DNA of 64,000 bases from Humulus lupulus (lineage: Eukaryota > Streptophyta > Magnoliopsida > Rosales > Cannabaceae). Under the pieces are notes generated by a model that had not been told where the DNA came from, did not search any database, and saw only the letters and a list, made by a program, of their open reading frames with translations. Below are positions 11,330 to 22,433 of the stretch, one piece after another. How positions within the stretch are numbered: position 1 is the first letter of the stretch; each line of letters begins with the position of its first letter. The stretch covers positions 93,492,911 to 93,556,910 of the forward strand of contig NC_084795.1 of the NCBI RefSeq assembly GCF_963169125.1. Reading direction: 5' to 3'. Made by a program: the position numbers and the translations under genes.

Positions 11330-13266
11330 TCAGTTCTGTCCTTTCCCCGATCTCTTCCCCCGGGAGGGGTTTACGCTTGCCTCTGTCCCCATTAGAGACG
11401 ATTGGGCCCCGCCGGGGGCAACACTATACCCGACCGGGGCCATCCCATATCTAGAAAATAGGGTGGAATGGGCCAGCGCATATCTTGAGGAAGCAGAACC
11501 GTAGACCATAGGGCTGTGAAGGACATTCCGGGAGTACCCATTGACCCTAGCGCTACCAGGGGTATTGGATAGTGAGGGGCTGGATACTGCATCCCGTACT
11601 TGGGAAAGGTTTGGGCACTCGGCTGGGGGCCTGACTACCATACGAATGCCTGGATTCGGGTCTCCTCCCAGTTGATAAAGCCTTGTGCCCTTCTTATGAA
11701 TTCTGTAAGGGTGGCCACCTTACTGCGCTGCATGTCGTCCCAGAGAAGGGACCTAGCTCGGATCCTGGACTAGAGGGCCACCAGGCACTGCCCATCATCC
11801 ACCTTGGTTTTTGAGGCTTCTTCCATGAAGCACTGGATGTAGGCCCTCAGAGTCTTCGTGGGGAGCTGTTTAATGTTGGGGGGGTGCTGATCTGCATGTC
11901 TATCCTCATGGCGGCCACAAACTGCTTGCGCAACGCCGACTGTAGTCCGAACCAGGATTGGATAGATCCCGGCTTGAGCCTCTTCCACCACTCTTCTGCG
12001 GGCCTGTCTAGAGTGATTGAAAAACAGAGGCATTTTTCGTTGTCACAGACGTGGGCTACGATCATCAATTGATTGTAATGGGACAAGTGGTCCCTGGGGT
12101 CTGTGTTCCTGGTGTAAGCGGGTAGGTTTAGCATTTTGAAACCTTTACGGAGCACCACATATAGGATGTGTTTGGTGCACGGTTCCTTTTCTTCCTCCTC
12201 AGAATCAGAACCTCCTCCCTCTTATTTACGGACTAGAAAATCCGTGACTTTGTTTAATGCGACAAGCTGTTCCATGAACTGTCTGGCCATTCTGTCATCT
12301 AGGGGGACTCTTTCGTTCATCCTGTCGTTGAGGTTATTCCTCAGATCTCCCCCTCGGGGGCAGATCTTTTCCTTGCGAGCCCGCTCCTTTCGGGCATTTA
12401 GACCATCGCCCAGGTCTATCCGAGACGTGTCATCTCCCAAACTAACGGCTTTTGGCTTGTCAGCACGCGGGCGCCTTTGGTGATCTTTATTCACGGAGGC
12501 GCTGGGGTGGAAACGTTGCTCCCGTCTGGTTTGTCTAGGGACAGCCCAGGGTTTGGTACCTTGCGGGCGCATCCCTTGCGGGTCAATCGGATGATCCCGT
12601 CCTGGGACGGGACGCATCTTCTCTTTCCTAGGGAGCGACCCTGGGTTAGCCCTGTTTTCGGGACGGGGTGAGTTTTCCTTTGGGGGTTTTCTTTTCCCAC
12701 AGGGTCAACTGCTTTGGCTTTCCATTTTCTTGAGCCAGGTTAGATGGGGCGATTCCGGGATCTTGCCCCGGAGGAGGGATCAGCCTCGAATTCTCGGGCA
12801 CGCCGGCCCTAACTGGTGGGGCCGACGGCCGTGTTCCTGGAAGAGGACCAACTGGAGGATTGGTCACCAATCCTTGGGCAACAATAAAGGCTTGCAGGGC
12901 CAGGAGTGATTCTTGCATCTGGCGAGTGACTTCTTTCTGTTTTGCTATCTTGGCCTCTTGATCCAGGACTTGTTGTCTCAGTTTAACCACCTCCGGGTCC
13001 TCCTGGTCGGGATCCATTTCTTCTTCAGGGATCGCAGGATCCTCAGCTTCGTGATCATGATATCCCCCTTCATTTTCCTCGTCTTCCTCATAGTAACCCC
13101 CCTCGTAGTCTGCCTCGTCCTCAAAATTCTGGGAATCGTCAGGCTGGGGCATTTGGTAGGGCGGACCCTCAAGATGGTTTTGAGGGAGAGGTTGATTGGG
13201 AAATGGCTCCCCATTGCCTTGCTGTTCTTTGTGAGCATGGTCGAATGTAGTATGTCTCGTGTTCAC
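11330..13266 (-). pseudogene. gag of element 1
   Basis: The likely start is the ATG at 13264-13266, shortly after the primer site. The first 206 codons (13266-12646) are acidic and Pro-rich. The frame changes near 12640 to a basic Arg/Lys-rich segment (12617-12222). The conserved retrotransposon gag domain lies at 12158-11847, including AEEWWKRLKPGSIQSW-like text, and continues after another shift to 11770. Gag forms the particle that packages element RNA. At least three frame breaks make this a pseudogene. Confidence 0.82.
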
Positions 13267-13306
13267 CTTTTTTGCAGATGTTCAAGATCTACTCAAGCTT
13301 TCTTCG

Positions 13307-13325
13307 GCTCTCAATGAAAGCACCA
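13307..13325 (-). other. Primer binding site of element 1
   Basis: On the minus strand TGGTGCTTTCATTGAGAGC lies 3 bases after the 5' LTR. The TGG start fits pairing with the CCA end of a tRNA. Nearly the same string lies at the matching place in elements 2 and 3. I did not identify the tRNA with certainty. Confidence 0.7.
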
Positions 13326-13328
13326 AAA

Positions 13329-14282
13329 TGTTTACCGAGTTTTTCAGAAACTAGAATTATGAAAAATTTAGAGATCGAAAAGAGTTAAAGATAATCTCAC
13401 TAGGGATATTATGTTGTTGGGGCCTTAAAGAGCCTTAGTCCATGAGTCTATTATATTATAGCTTAAGGAGCTTTAGTAATGGAGATTTCTCTGAGTTTGG
13501 GCAGAGTGTATGCTTACAAGAGAAAAATCAGATCCTTTCCACAGTGCACAATTGTTCATATTTATAGGCAGTTGAGTGCTCTGGGCTTGGGCCAGACTAA
13601 TCCGGGCCTAATAAGGGTATAAACACTATTTGCTCACTGATGGAGGCTTAATACAAAGGATTTTATTAAATAAAATACACTAATCAGGGCCCATTGGACC
13701 GGCTTGAGCATAACCACGTTGTAAGACTGAAAACAGTACACAGTTTCAGTTTGGTTCGCGTGGGCTTCTAAGGAGATCCAGGGGACAGGATCCGTCAGAG
13801 TAGTGGCAGTACTATTCTGAATAACGACGTACATTCCATATGTAACCTCTTCTGTAGGTTAGTTGAGGAGACAAAACTCTGTGTTTCGCTGGGTGGTGTC
13901 AGTATCGGGGACAGTTTATCACGCCCTACCCGATTACCTGATTGGGGATCATTTACCAACATCCCGATCCATTTACCAGGACCCTGGTTCATTTACCAGA
14001 GCCTGGGTTCATCCCCTATCGTCCCGGTTCATTTTACACTTGGAAACGTCGTCCTTATCGTCATCCCGGGCGACATCTTACCCTGGGTCCAGGAAGACAA
14101 AACATGTCAACTTCATGGCCCCGACTTATATTCCAGGATAATGTTGGGCTTACTGATATTTGGGCCACCATGATGTACTCGTTCCCCATCTATTGGGCTC
14201 GGTCTGGGCCTCAGGTGCCTTCATGATAGCCCATGGACTTAGTGCACAGGGCCACGTGTGCGGGGAGGAAACAGGGATAACA
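13329..14282 (-). repeat. Element 1, 5' LTR
   Basis: It pairs with 432-1390 and has the same TG/CA ends. A minus-strand TATA box (TATAAATAT, complement of 13558-13566) would drive gag-pol. It ends at 14282 and is followed by AACCT. Confidence 0.92.
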
Positions 14283-14287
14283 AACCT
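14283..14287. repeat. Target-site duplication AACCT of element 1 (right copy)
   Basis: Identical to 427-431 and directly after the CA end of the LTR. Confidence 0.9.
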
Positions 14288-14371
14288 AAACCATGTAAAA
14301 ATCCTTGTGTTCTTATAGTTTATTTCTTTAATGTCTCTTATTAAGGTTGATAGCGAAAAAGGCAGTCAACA
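14288..14371 (+). repeat. Right half of the older LTR split by element 1
   Basis: The sequence after the duplication (AAACCATGTAAAAATCCTTG and on) is the usual continuation of a plant LTR U5 and fits 1-431. A plausible LTR end, CAACA, lies near 14371. The end point is approximate. Confidence 0.45.
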
Positions 14372-15568
14372 AATATCATATTTTCCTCTACTCTATTTTT
14401 TTTTCCTATTCTTCTCTCTAAATTCTTTCAATTTCAATTTTCAATGAATTTCAATTCATATCTCCAAATTTGATTGATTTACATTTTAATGATAACATAA
14501 TCCTCTCCAGTATTTATTCAATTATTAATGTATGTTAATCTTTGAAGTTTGGGTATTTATTCAATTATTATCTTCAAATAGATTATGTTGCATTATTAAT
14601 CGAAATATTTTTCCACCATCTCCTAATTTCATTTTCTTTTTCTCTTATTCCCTCTAAATTCTTTCAATTTCAATTTTCAATGAATTCCAATTCATATCTC
14701 CAAATTTGATTGATTTACATGTTAATGATAACACAATCCCTTCGGGTATTTATTCAATTATTATCTTCAAATAGATTCTGTAGCATCATTAATCGAAAGA
14801 TTTTCCACCACCTCCAATGGTGTGGAAGCTATTGCGAGTTCTAATATATTTATATTTTATTTAATTACTATTATTATTTAAAATGGATAAAAAAAATTGA
14901 TATAACCATCTTATTTTTTATTTACTTATTTGTGGTTAATTAATTTACTATGATTATGTTACATTTAAATAAGATATTAATTTTTTATTTATAATAATAT
15001 TTCATATCTATTTTTGTAGACTTTTTTTAAAATTTAAAGATATTTTATAAAAAAAGATATATTTTTGTATATGAATATAATTTAATTTTAAATAATTATT
15101 TTTCAAATTAATTAAATATTATTCTTGATGGATATTATTATTATATGTGAAGTTTTGGTACAATTTGAATTGAATCTTATAATTATGATGCAAAAGCCTA
15201 TAATCTCTCTAGTTAATCCTTCCCTTTTTTCGAAAGAGATACGAGTAGATATATTTTAAATGACAATGTCAAAATTGGAAAATGTCACACGTTTAAAAAA
15301 AAAAAGAGAGAATTCAAGTCAAAATCTCTAATCTATTTCTAATTTTTCTACATTTTTATTCTATTTTATTTAATTTATGATTATTAAATAATTAAAAAAC
15401 AAGATGCAATGCCTCTTCCGTAATTTTTTTAAAATATTTATTAATAACTAATTTCTAATAATTATTATAATAAATCAACCATATATAAATTCACATTTAT
15501 CTTGAAGATTTTCCAATTCATGATAATCTTTTTATTGTTTCATATTTCAATTTCAAAATTAAAAATAT
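14372..15568. other. AT-rich DNA with a 236-bp tandem duplication
   Basis: No gene. Two copies of a segment starting CTCTAAATTCTTTCAATTTC lie at 14416 and 14652, 236 bp apart. They share the following text, including TTCATATCTCCAAATTTGAT, up to about 14815. The rest is simple AT-rich sequence. Confidence 0.75.
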
Positions 15569-15573
15569 CTTTT
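15569..15573. repeat. Target-site duplication CTTTT of element 2 (left copy)
   Basis: CTTTT precedes the TG of the left LTR and recurs at 28235-28239 after the CA of the right LTR. Confidence 0.85.
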
Positions 15574-16410
15574 TGTTGACGCCGTTTTTCGTCAACTTAA
15601 ACAGTAGAGCAATTAAGCAAATGAAAAATGGAGCGAATGAATTTAAAGAGGAAGATTAGAAGGTTTTTACGGGGTTCATCAGTTAATTCTACCTAGTCCA
15701 CGAGTCTATGTTATTAAGACTTGGAGTTTTCTGGAAATTCTTCAATGATGAATTACCCAGAGCTTTCTCCCAAGAAAATCATAAATCAGAATTCCATCCT
15801 CTACAAGTGGTGATTCCTTCTCTATTTATAGGGAAGGGTACAGAGTTCATTCTCACATATTTCGGGAAGATCTTCTGTATATCAATTGAAATAATGATAT
15901 TAAATGCAATATCTTCCTATATACACGAAAATGTCCAGTGGAAATCAGGAACTGATAACAGATTAAATGATATCCCTCAAAATTGGGGGGATTAAATAAC
16001 AATACATATGTTCACACGTAATGGGTTATTTCAGATGAATTATCCAATCTTTGAGATCGACCATTAGCATTGACTCTGTCGAGACCAAGAGTCATTCACG
16101 AGCTTGCCACCCCAACTTCGTGCTATGCTCGGGGCATGTGGATGCCAACGAAGCTGCTACTTCCGAGCTTGTACTTCCCGAGTTTGAGCTATCTCGCCTG
16201 AAGGCAATTGGTGAAAAATATGTTTAAGTGTCATGACGTGCGAGCTCAGAACATATTCGAGGTTACACATCTTCGAGCTTTCGAGGTCGGTAATTACAGT
16301 AGAGCGGTCTGACTGAAGGATCAAATGATGACCATGCATACTTCGAGCTCACACCCGTCGAGCCCAGCTTTCGGGATCAAGACTTCTTATCTCGAAATCT
16401 GGGTATAACA
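15574..16410 (-). repeat. Element 2, 3' LTR
   Basis: It starts TGTTGACGCCG and ends GGGTATAACA on the plus strand, matching 27400-28234. A minus-strand TATA box lies at about 15823-15830. Confidence 0.92.
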
Positions 16411-16426
16411 TTTTCCCCCTCAAAAG
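16411..16426 (-). other. Polypurine tract of element 2
   Basis: On the minus strand CTTTTGAGGGGGAAAA stands directly before the 3' LTR. Confidence 0.75.
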
Positions 16427-16685
16427 TATTAGTTTGAATCCCATGAGAAGGAAACTTTTGAACCGCCCTTTTGGGAAACTATGCCATTCTTTGTACTCAA
16501 GTGTGGATGCGTCAGGTGGATATTGGAAGATCAGAATACTCGAGCGTGTTTTCACCACACCACGTCCTTTCAGCTTTTGCCGCCATTGTGACATTTGCAC
16601 CTGACAATTGGATCAGATACCAAATCCAGCCAAAGGCCCAGATTAGCTCGACCTTTGACCTTCTCTTGGGACACACACACACACA

Positions 16686-16694
16686 TATATATAA
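16686..16694 (+). promoter_or_regulatory. TATA box of the antisense gene in element 2
   Basis: TATATATAA follows a run of CA repeats (16671-16684), about 210 bp before a splice donor at 16901. It takes the same place as the TATA box at 2057 in element 1. It could instead be part of a CA/TA microsatellite. Confidence 0.4.
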
Positions 16695-16900
16695 CATTCA
16701 TCCCCTTTATCTTCATTCTTACTTCAAGTTTCAGAAAAAGAAAAAACCAGACCCGAGAACCTTCTTTTCTTTTTCTTTTTCTTTTTGCATGTTCTCTAAA
16801 CCTAGAAGACGAAACAAGCTTGGCCTTTTCGACTCAGTGAGATCATTCTTGTAGTCGCTTCTCCAGTCATCCATTTCTTTGTTTCCAGCATCTTCATTGT

Positions 16901-17388
16901 GTAAGTATTTATTTTTGGTCTCACATGTTCGTGTATATATTTTGTCTTTCCATGCATGTTTATTGTTGCAGTAGCATTTAGGTACATTTTACCAGTTTTA
17001 TGCTAGGCTGCTTCGATCAATGCCGTGTAGCTTTTAGGCTCTTCTGTTAGGATTTTTCAAACCCAAACTTTTGCATTTCAATGGGTTATCTTGATTTCCA
17101 ACTATCGTATCGTGTAGACCAAGAAACTAGTACAAGATTAGGGTTTTCAAATTGCACGTTTCCCAAAAATTTCACTTTTTGGGTAACCACCAACTTCTTT
17201 TCCCTGAAAATCAGGGATTCTCAAAAAATAAATCCAATTTTCCCTTTACGTAGAATACACGCTCCAAGCCTAATCTCGCTTCTTATGATTGAGCTCGTTC
17301 CATAGTCTCGAGCATTCGAGCTTAGACTATTTTGATTTTTGCTATTATTCTTGTTCGTATGGCCCTCACCCTTTTTCTCTCTTGCTAG
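16901..17388 (+). other. 5'-UTR intron of the element 2 antisense gene
   Basis: The donor is ATTGT|GTAAGTAT and the acceptor CTTGCTAG at 17388, with a T-rich run before it. This is the same placement as the 389-bp intron in element 1. Confidence 0.55.
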
Positions 17389-18304
17389 ATGTTGTAGAAT
17401 TTGGAAAAGCGATGGGGGTCAAAACTCGCGGTTCCCTACTCAGCGGTAACTCTGAGCCTGGAGTCACCTTTTACTCAGAACTAGCGCTTGATTCAGGAGC
17501 ACGAACTAAGGTGTGAGCAAGAAGACACCCGAGCCCACTTTCGATGTCAAATCGACGAGGTCAAAGAAGGAAAAAAGAAGAGACTTAGGGTCGCCATCTA
17601 CCCAGATCCAGACGCTGAGCATAGACCAATCCCCCTCGATACCATGCTTAAAGTGACAGTCACCTTCAGGCCCGGTGATCTCCAATTTTCACTGATGGGA
17701 GAGCCCTCAAATCCCCCTTCTACCTCACAGCCAACCTCCATTCCCACCTCGAAGAGAGAATTTTTTGAGGCCGAGCATTACTGGAGCTCGATTTCTTCAT
17801 TGGGGCAGATTTCTGACATCTTGGCCCTATTGGACTGTTGGGCTCGCTGAGGTGTCGAGCTCTGACTTCCCACGAGCGAAGCTGCTGCGCCCTGGGAGAT
17901 GGTAATCCCAACAATAAGCTTAGATACGCGGCTTGGAGTCAGGAGCACATGAAGGCAGAGGATTTATTGCCCTTAAAGTCCTTTTTTCAAGGACTTCTTG
18001 GATTTCTTTGGGCTTGCTCCTTTCCAGCTCAACACCAACTCTTATAGGGTTTTGTCAGCCCTGAGGTCGCTTTACCACAAGCTAAAGTGGGAAGGACCTT
18101 CACCACAAGAGATCCTGTATCTCTTTTGCTTGAAAAGCAATCCCTCCTGAGCTCGGGGAGGAGACAGCTTCTACTACCTTTTGAGTTATCCCAAGGCGAA
18201 GAAAATATTTGAGGATTTACCCAACCATCCCCCCGATTTCAAGAAGGCTTTCTTTTGGGCAGATGGCCTAGCCCCTTCCAAATACTATTCGTTCAGACAA
18301 ATTC

Positions 18305-18385
18305 GTAAGTATAAAAGATCTCTTCTTTTTGTGCTCGAATTTTTTGCTTAGGCTCGAATCACTCATGATATGTTTATTTCTTCAG
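18305..18385 (+). other. Intron after the gypsy-type domain, element 2
   Basis: An 81-bp GT-AG intron (ATTC|GTAAGTAT to TTCTTCAG). It sits where element 1 has its 87-bp intron. Confidence 0.65.
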
Positions 18386-19605
18386 CCAATTATCATCAGC
18401 CTTCTCCCTCTGATAAGATGAAAGAGCACAAGGAGACCTTGCTCCAATTACCTTACGGTAGGCGCTCCCTTTCCTATCTTCTTCATGAAGATATGCTTCG
18501 AGCTTATGGCCTCCTGGAAAAAGATCAGTCTACAAATGACTGGTCCAACAAGAAATATACCAAGTGGGAGTTTGTGCCTCTCCCAACTGGCATCCTCCCT
18601 CTGAAGCGCAGTTCTAAGCCACAACCCCTAGCTCGACATCCCAGGAGTCCGTAATCAGGGATCGAGGCTAATGACAAGGCCTCAAGCTTGAGCGACAGAG
18701 GTACAATCATCCTTAGCTTGGACTTATGGTCTCCCTCACTACTTAAGCATAGGCCAAACAGATTAGTCTTGTGTGAAGATGATAGGGGCCACTTTTATGT
18801 ATGGTCCTGGGTAGATGAGAGAGTACATAGGTTCGATAGTTGGCTAGGGAAATACGATACCATGTATAGCCTGAACGTGGTATGGGACGAAATAGTCATT
18901 CAATACGGAACAAATGATTATAGGGACCTATCAAGTTTGACTTCCACATATAGGGAAGGGACTCCCCCTGCCTCTTTTGAAGATGGGGGAATTACGTGGT
19001 CACCAAGCACGAGCTCGGGGGAGAGTTCCAGTTAGGTTCCTCTTTACTTGTCTTTTATTCCGTGCTTGTCTGCATTGTGCTGACTTTTTTGTGTCTGGGA
19101 TTTTCTTATAATGTGGTGTAATTATGCAGGTGTTATGGACTCTAATCTCGATACCGTGCTCGCCAGTGGTGAGGGGGCTCAAAGGAGTAAGCGCCCAAGG
19201 GGCTCGCGGAGGTCAGATCGGCCTGCCAAAGTCCTTAAGCAAACTGAGAAAACTCCTCCTCCTCCAACTCCCACTATTACGAGCTCGGCTGTGGACCCTG
19301 CTTCCCAGGTTGAAGCTTCCACCACGGATGCCCCTCCTGTGCCTCCTACTATCATGGTCCGCCCAACTCTTGGCCGTCCTCTAAAGAAGTCAGTGTCGAA
19401 AGAACGCATGTTGTTGATTTCTACTCATGTTGATGAGTATGTCATTGATAGCGTCGCTTGGACTCATGGGGCTACTCTCAGCTCGAACATCTTGTCTCGG
19501 GTAGGCTAGAGCATCAGCAGCTTCGAGGCTCCCCAGTGGCAGTTTTTGAACAATGCTCGGGACTGCAACACCCTTTATGACAAGAGTATCGTGCTCGCTG
19601 TTGCG

Positions 19606-19679
19606 GTAATTTCTCTCACTTTACCATTTATTGTACTTATGCTTGGCATGTGTTATAATTGGTTTTGTTTGTGTTTCAG
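19606..19679 (+). other. Intron before the coiled coil, element 2
   Basis: A 74-bp intron (GCG|GTAATT to TGTTTCAG) precedes the coiled-coil exon. In element 1 a clear acceptor (CCATCTAG at 5016) sits at the same place; the donor there is decayed. Confidence 0.6.
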
Positions 19680-20146
19680 TCTCTTACTACCGTTGCTCAG
19701 CTTAACTATAAGTTTAGCAACGAGGTCCACTCGAGCATGTCTTATGCCCAAGAGGCTAAGAATCTTCAGCTTAAGCTTACTGACGAGTATAAGGCCGCAA
19801 AGGCGAAGATGGAAGCTGAAGCCGAGCAGATGAAGGCCAGGATGGTCGAGCTTGAGAGATCAATGCCAGGCTTGAGGAGGAGAAAGCGCCCACTTTCGAG
19901 ATAATGGAGAGCAAAAAGGCTCATCTGCTTGCAGAGTTTAAGGAGAAGAAGGATCGGGCGGTCGACCTGGCCATGTATAGGATCTGGGCCAGTAATGTCG
20001 ATCTCGATACCAGCTTCCTAGGCTCTTTCAAGGTAGAACTCCTGGCCAAATGGCAGGCTCGGCTCAATGCAGAGGAGGCTGCTCGAGAGGCAGAGAGAGC
20101 CAAGGAGGATGCTGAGAAGGCTAAGGAGAATGCTCATCCCTCCTAA

Positions 20147-21117
20147 ATCTCGACCCGGGGCTGCGTCCCTTGGAACTTTTTGTAATAGTTTTTATCTTCT
20201 ATTTTTTATGCCCCTGGGGCCAAGACAATTTATAGCTCGTGTAGGAGCTATATCTTCTTTTATTTACGATATTTATAATACCATTTTTTACTTTACTTTA
20301 ATATTCCTTTACATTTCTTAAGATGAAACATTTCAAGCAATTTATATTAAAGAGTCCTTGTGTCTGTTTATTCGTACAAACATGTGGTGGATTTTAAGCT
20401 CGAGCTTTGATGCATTCATGCATAGTTTACTCGACATATCCGTGTCCGATCTAGTTACATGTCAGGTCAGAACTTACTTTTTACCATGCACCCGAAAGTA
20501 CTTATATGGTGTGTAATGTAGGTGGTTTAGTTATATCTTGCTTTTCTAGTTACTTTTCCTCGTCCTCGGGTAGCTCCCCAAAGTTATGAGGTCAAAACTA
20601 TCTTTTTGCAAGATACTCCAGCCTCGATTTCGACTTAACCCGAAGTAGGTTTATTCCAACTTTCTGTCGATTAATTTTAGCTGGTTTGGTTCCAAACCTA
20701 TTTAGGTCGTGCTTTTGGTTCGTAATCCACACACAAATATTTTTTGATCTAGTTATATCTAGATTGTGCATTTGGTTCTATCCAAATTATTTTGTCTCGT
20801 GCATTTGGTTATTTCCAAACACTTATTTTTTTAATAATTTGGTTATGTCCAAACTATCTTAGCTCGCGTATTTGGTTATTTCCAAACACTTTTATGCTTT
20901 TCATATATGCTATTTTATTTTTTCAAGCTGACGGTATATATACCACTAATTCCCCCTTAATATCCTATGAGTGTGACCATAGGTTATTAAATCAAGAGAA
21001 TTTGCAAAAAATACAGCATATTGAAACGAAAACGAACTTTATTCGGAATTGAACAATTTATTAACAGAAACATAGCAAAGATAAACAAGCATGGTTACAG
21101 GTGTCATCGTTCCTATA
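20147..21117. repeat. Region between antisense gene and pol, element 2, with degenerate repeats
   Basis: No coding sequence. At about 20700-20890 a motif TGCATTTGGTTATTTCCAAAC recurs about five times with loose spacing of roughly 40-60 bp. This is the place where element 1 has its 64-bp tandem repeat. Confidence 0.55.
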
Positions 21118-22433
21118 CTATTGATAGTAAGGTCGCATATGTTCGCCATTCCATGCTCCTGGTATCAAATCCCCATTCAATCTTGCCAATTTGTAGACGC
21201 CAGGTCGGATAACTGATTTGATCTGATAAGGTCCTTCCCAATTAGGCCCGAGCACGCCAGCAGGTGGGTCCCATGTAGCAGAGAACACACGCCTCATCAC
21301 CAAATCTCCCACACCGAATTTTCTATCTCGAACCCTCTTATTGAAATACCGAGTAGCTCGTTGTTGGTATGTAGCATTTTTTAGTTGAGCCCCGTCCCTT
21401 CTTTCTTCAATCAGGTCTAGACTTAGTTCGAGCTGGGATTGGTTCGAAGCTTGGTCATAAGCATGGGTTCAAATGGTGGTATTTCGACCTCGATTGGCAG
21501 CATATCCTCGCATCCATATGCCAAAGAAAAAGGGGTATGTCATGTAGAAGTACGAGCTGTAGTTCGATATGCCCACAAAACTTGGGGCAACTCTTCGGGC
21601 CATTTCCCCTTAGCTTCTTCCAAATTTTTCTTCATAGAACTCTTCAGGGTTTTATTTACAGCCTCGACTTGGTCATTCGCTTAGGGATGGGCCACAGAGG
21701 AGAAGCTTTTTATTATCCCATTTTTCTCACAAAAGTTGGTAAACAAGTCGCTATTGAATTGAATACCATTATCGGATACTATCTTCCTTGGCATCCCATA
21801 TCAACAGATGATGTTTTTCACCACGAAGTCCAAGACTCTCTTTGAGGTAATTGTTGCTAGAGGTTCGACCTCGGTCCACTTCGTAAAGTAATCTACCGCG
21901 ACTACTGCGTATTTAACTCCGCCTTTGCCTGTTGGTAGCGAGCCTATGAGGTAGATTCCCTAGATCGCAAATGGACATGGGGAGGTCATCATAGTTAGCT
22001 CGGAAGGTGGAGCTCGAGGGATTGTGGCAAATCGTTGACATTTATCACACCTTTTGACGTAATCAAATGAGTCTGCTTTGATGGTGGGCCAGAAGTACCC
22101 TTGGCGTATAATTTTCTTAGATAGGCTATGCCCCCTAGTGTGGTCCCCACAGAACCCCTCATGAATCTCTTCTATGATCTTCTTAGCCTCGGGTGGAGTC
22201 ACACACTGGAGTAATGACATAGAGTATGCTCATCGATATAGCCTACCTTCCACAATAGTGTACCTGGGAATCTGATACATTAGTTTCCGAGCCTTGGATC
22301 GTTCTGCTGGGAGAATGCTGGTTTCGAGGTACTCAACTATCGGGGTCATCCAGGTTGGCTCGGAGTTAATCATGCAAAGATCCTCCTGTTCAAGCTTGCT
22401 TATACTGGGTGTCGATAGATGTTCGATTGGCAC
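21118..22433 (-). pseudogene. Integrase region of element 2 pol
   Basis: The Zn-binding motif is clear at 22220-21960 (HEGFCGDH, CDKCQRF). The core follows with GIYLIG, DYFTKW and IVSDNG in sequence through 21900-21760, interrupted by stops near 21960 and 21813. The C-terminal part with RTTARTST lies near 21570. The end at 21118 reads MRPYYQ and stop, the same ending as element 1. Broken and not functional. Confidence 0.85.

Larger units (their letters stand above)
432..14282 (-). mobile_element. Element 1: full-length Tat-type Ty3/gypsy LTR retrotransposon
   Basis: About 13.9 kb, bounded by two LTRs of about 955 bp that begin TG and end CA and are flanked by AACCT. On the minus strand the order is 5' LTR, primer binding site, gag, protease, RT, RNase H, integrase, tandem repeats, an antisense gene, polypurine tract, 3' LTR. 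Gag-pol is broken by many frameshifts and stops, so the copy is not autonomous. The LTRs differ at roughly one base in ten by eye, which suggests an old insertion. The large size, the lack of an obvious chromodomain and the antisense gene point to the Tat lineage. That is inference from layout, not from a phylogeny. Confidence 0.92.
16715..20146 (+). pseudogene. Spliced antisense gene of element 2 (gypsy-type transposon domain, coiled coil)
   Basis: The counterpart of 2087-5645. A 5'-UTR intron spans 16901-17388, with a likely ATG at 17412. The domain exon ends at 18304. Its core at about 17980-18290 lines up with element 1: FFGLAPFQL here against FVGIARFQL there. An intron spans 18305-18385. 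The next exon starts at 18386. A later one starts at 19130 after TATGCAG and encodes a basic, Pro/Thr-rich part. The last intron is 19606-19679. The coiled-coil exon runs from 19680 to the stop at 20144-20146, ending in repeated Glu/Ala/Lys text. Frameshifts near 17500, 17850 and 18000 and stops at 18151, 18652, 19507 and 19902 show decay. Function is unknown. Confidence 0.7.

Noticed and set aside
18688..19035. Separate gene in the middle of the element 2 antisense gene
   Set aside because: Open for 115 codons, but without a recognisable domain. It lies between expected exons and is more likely diverged or inserted text of that gene.
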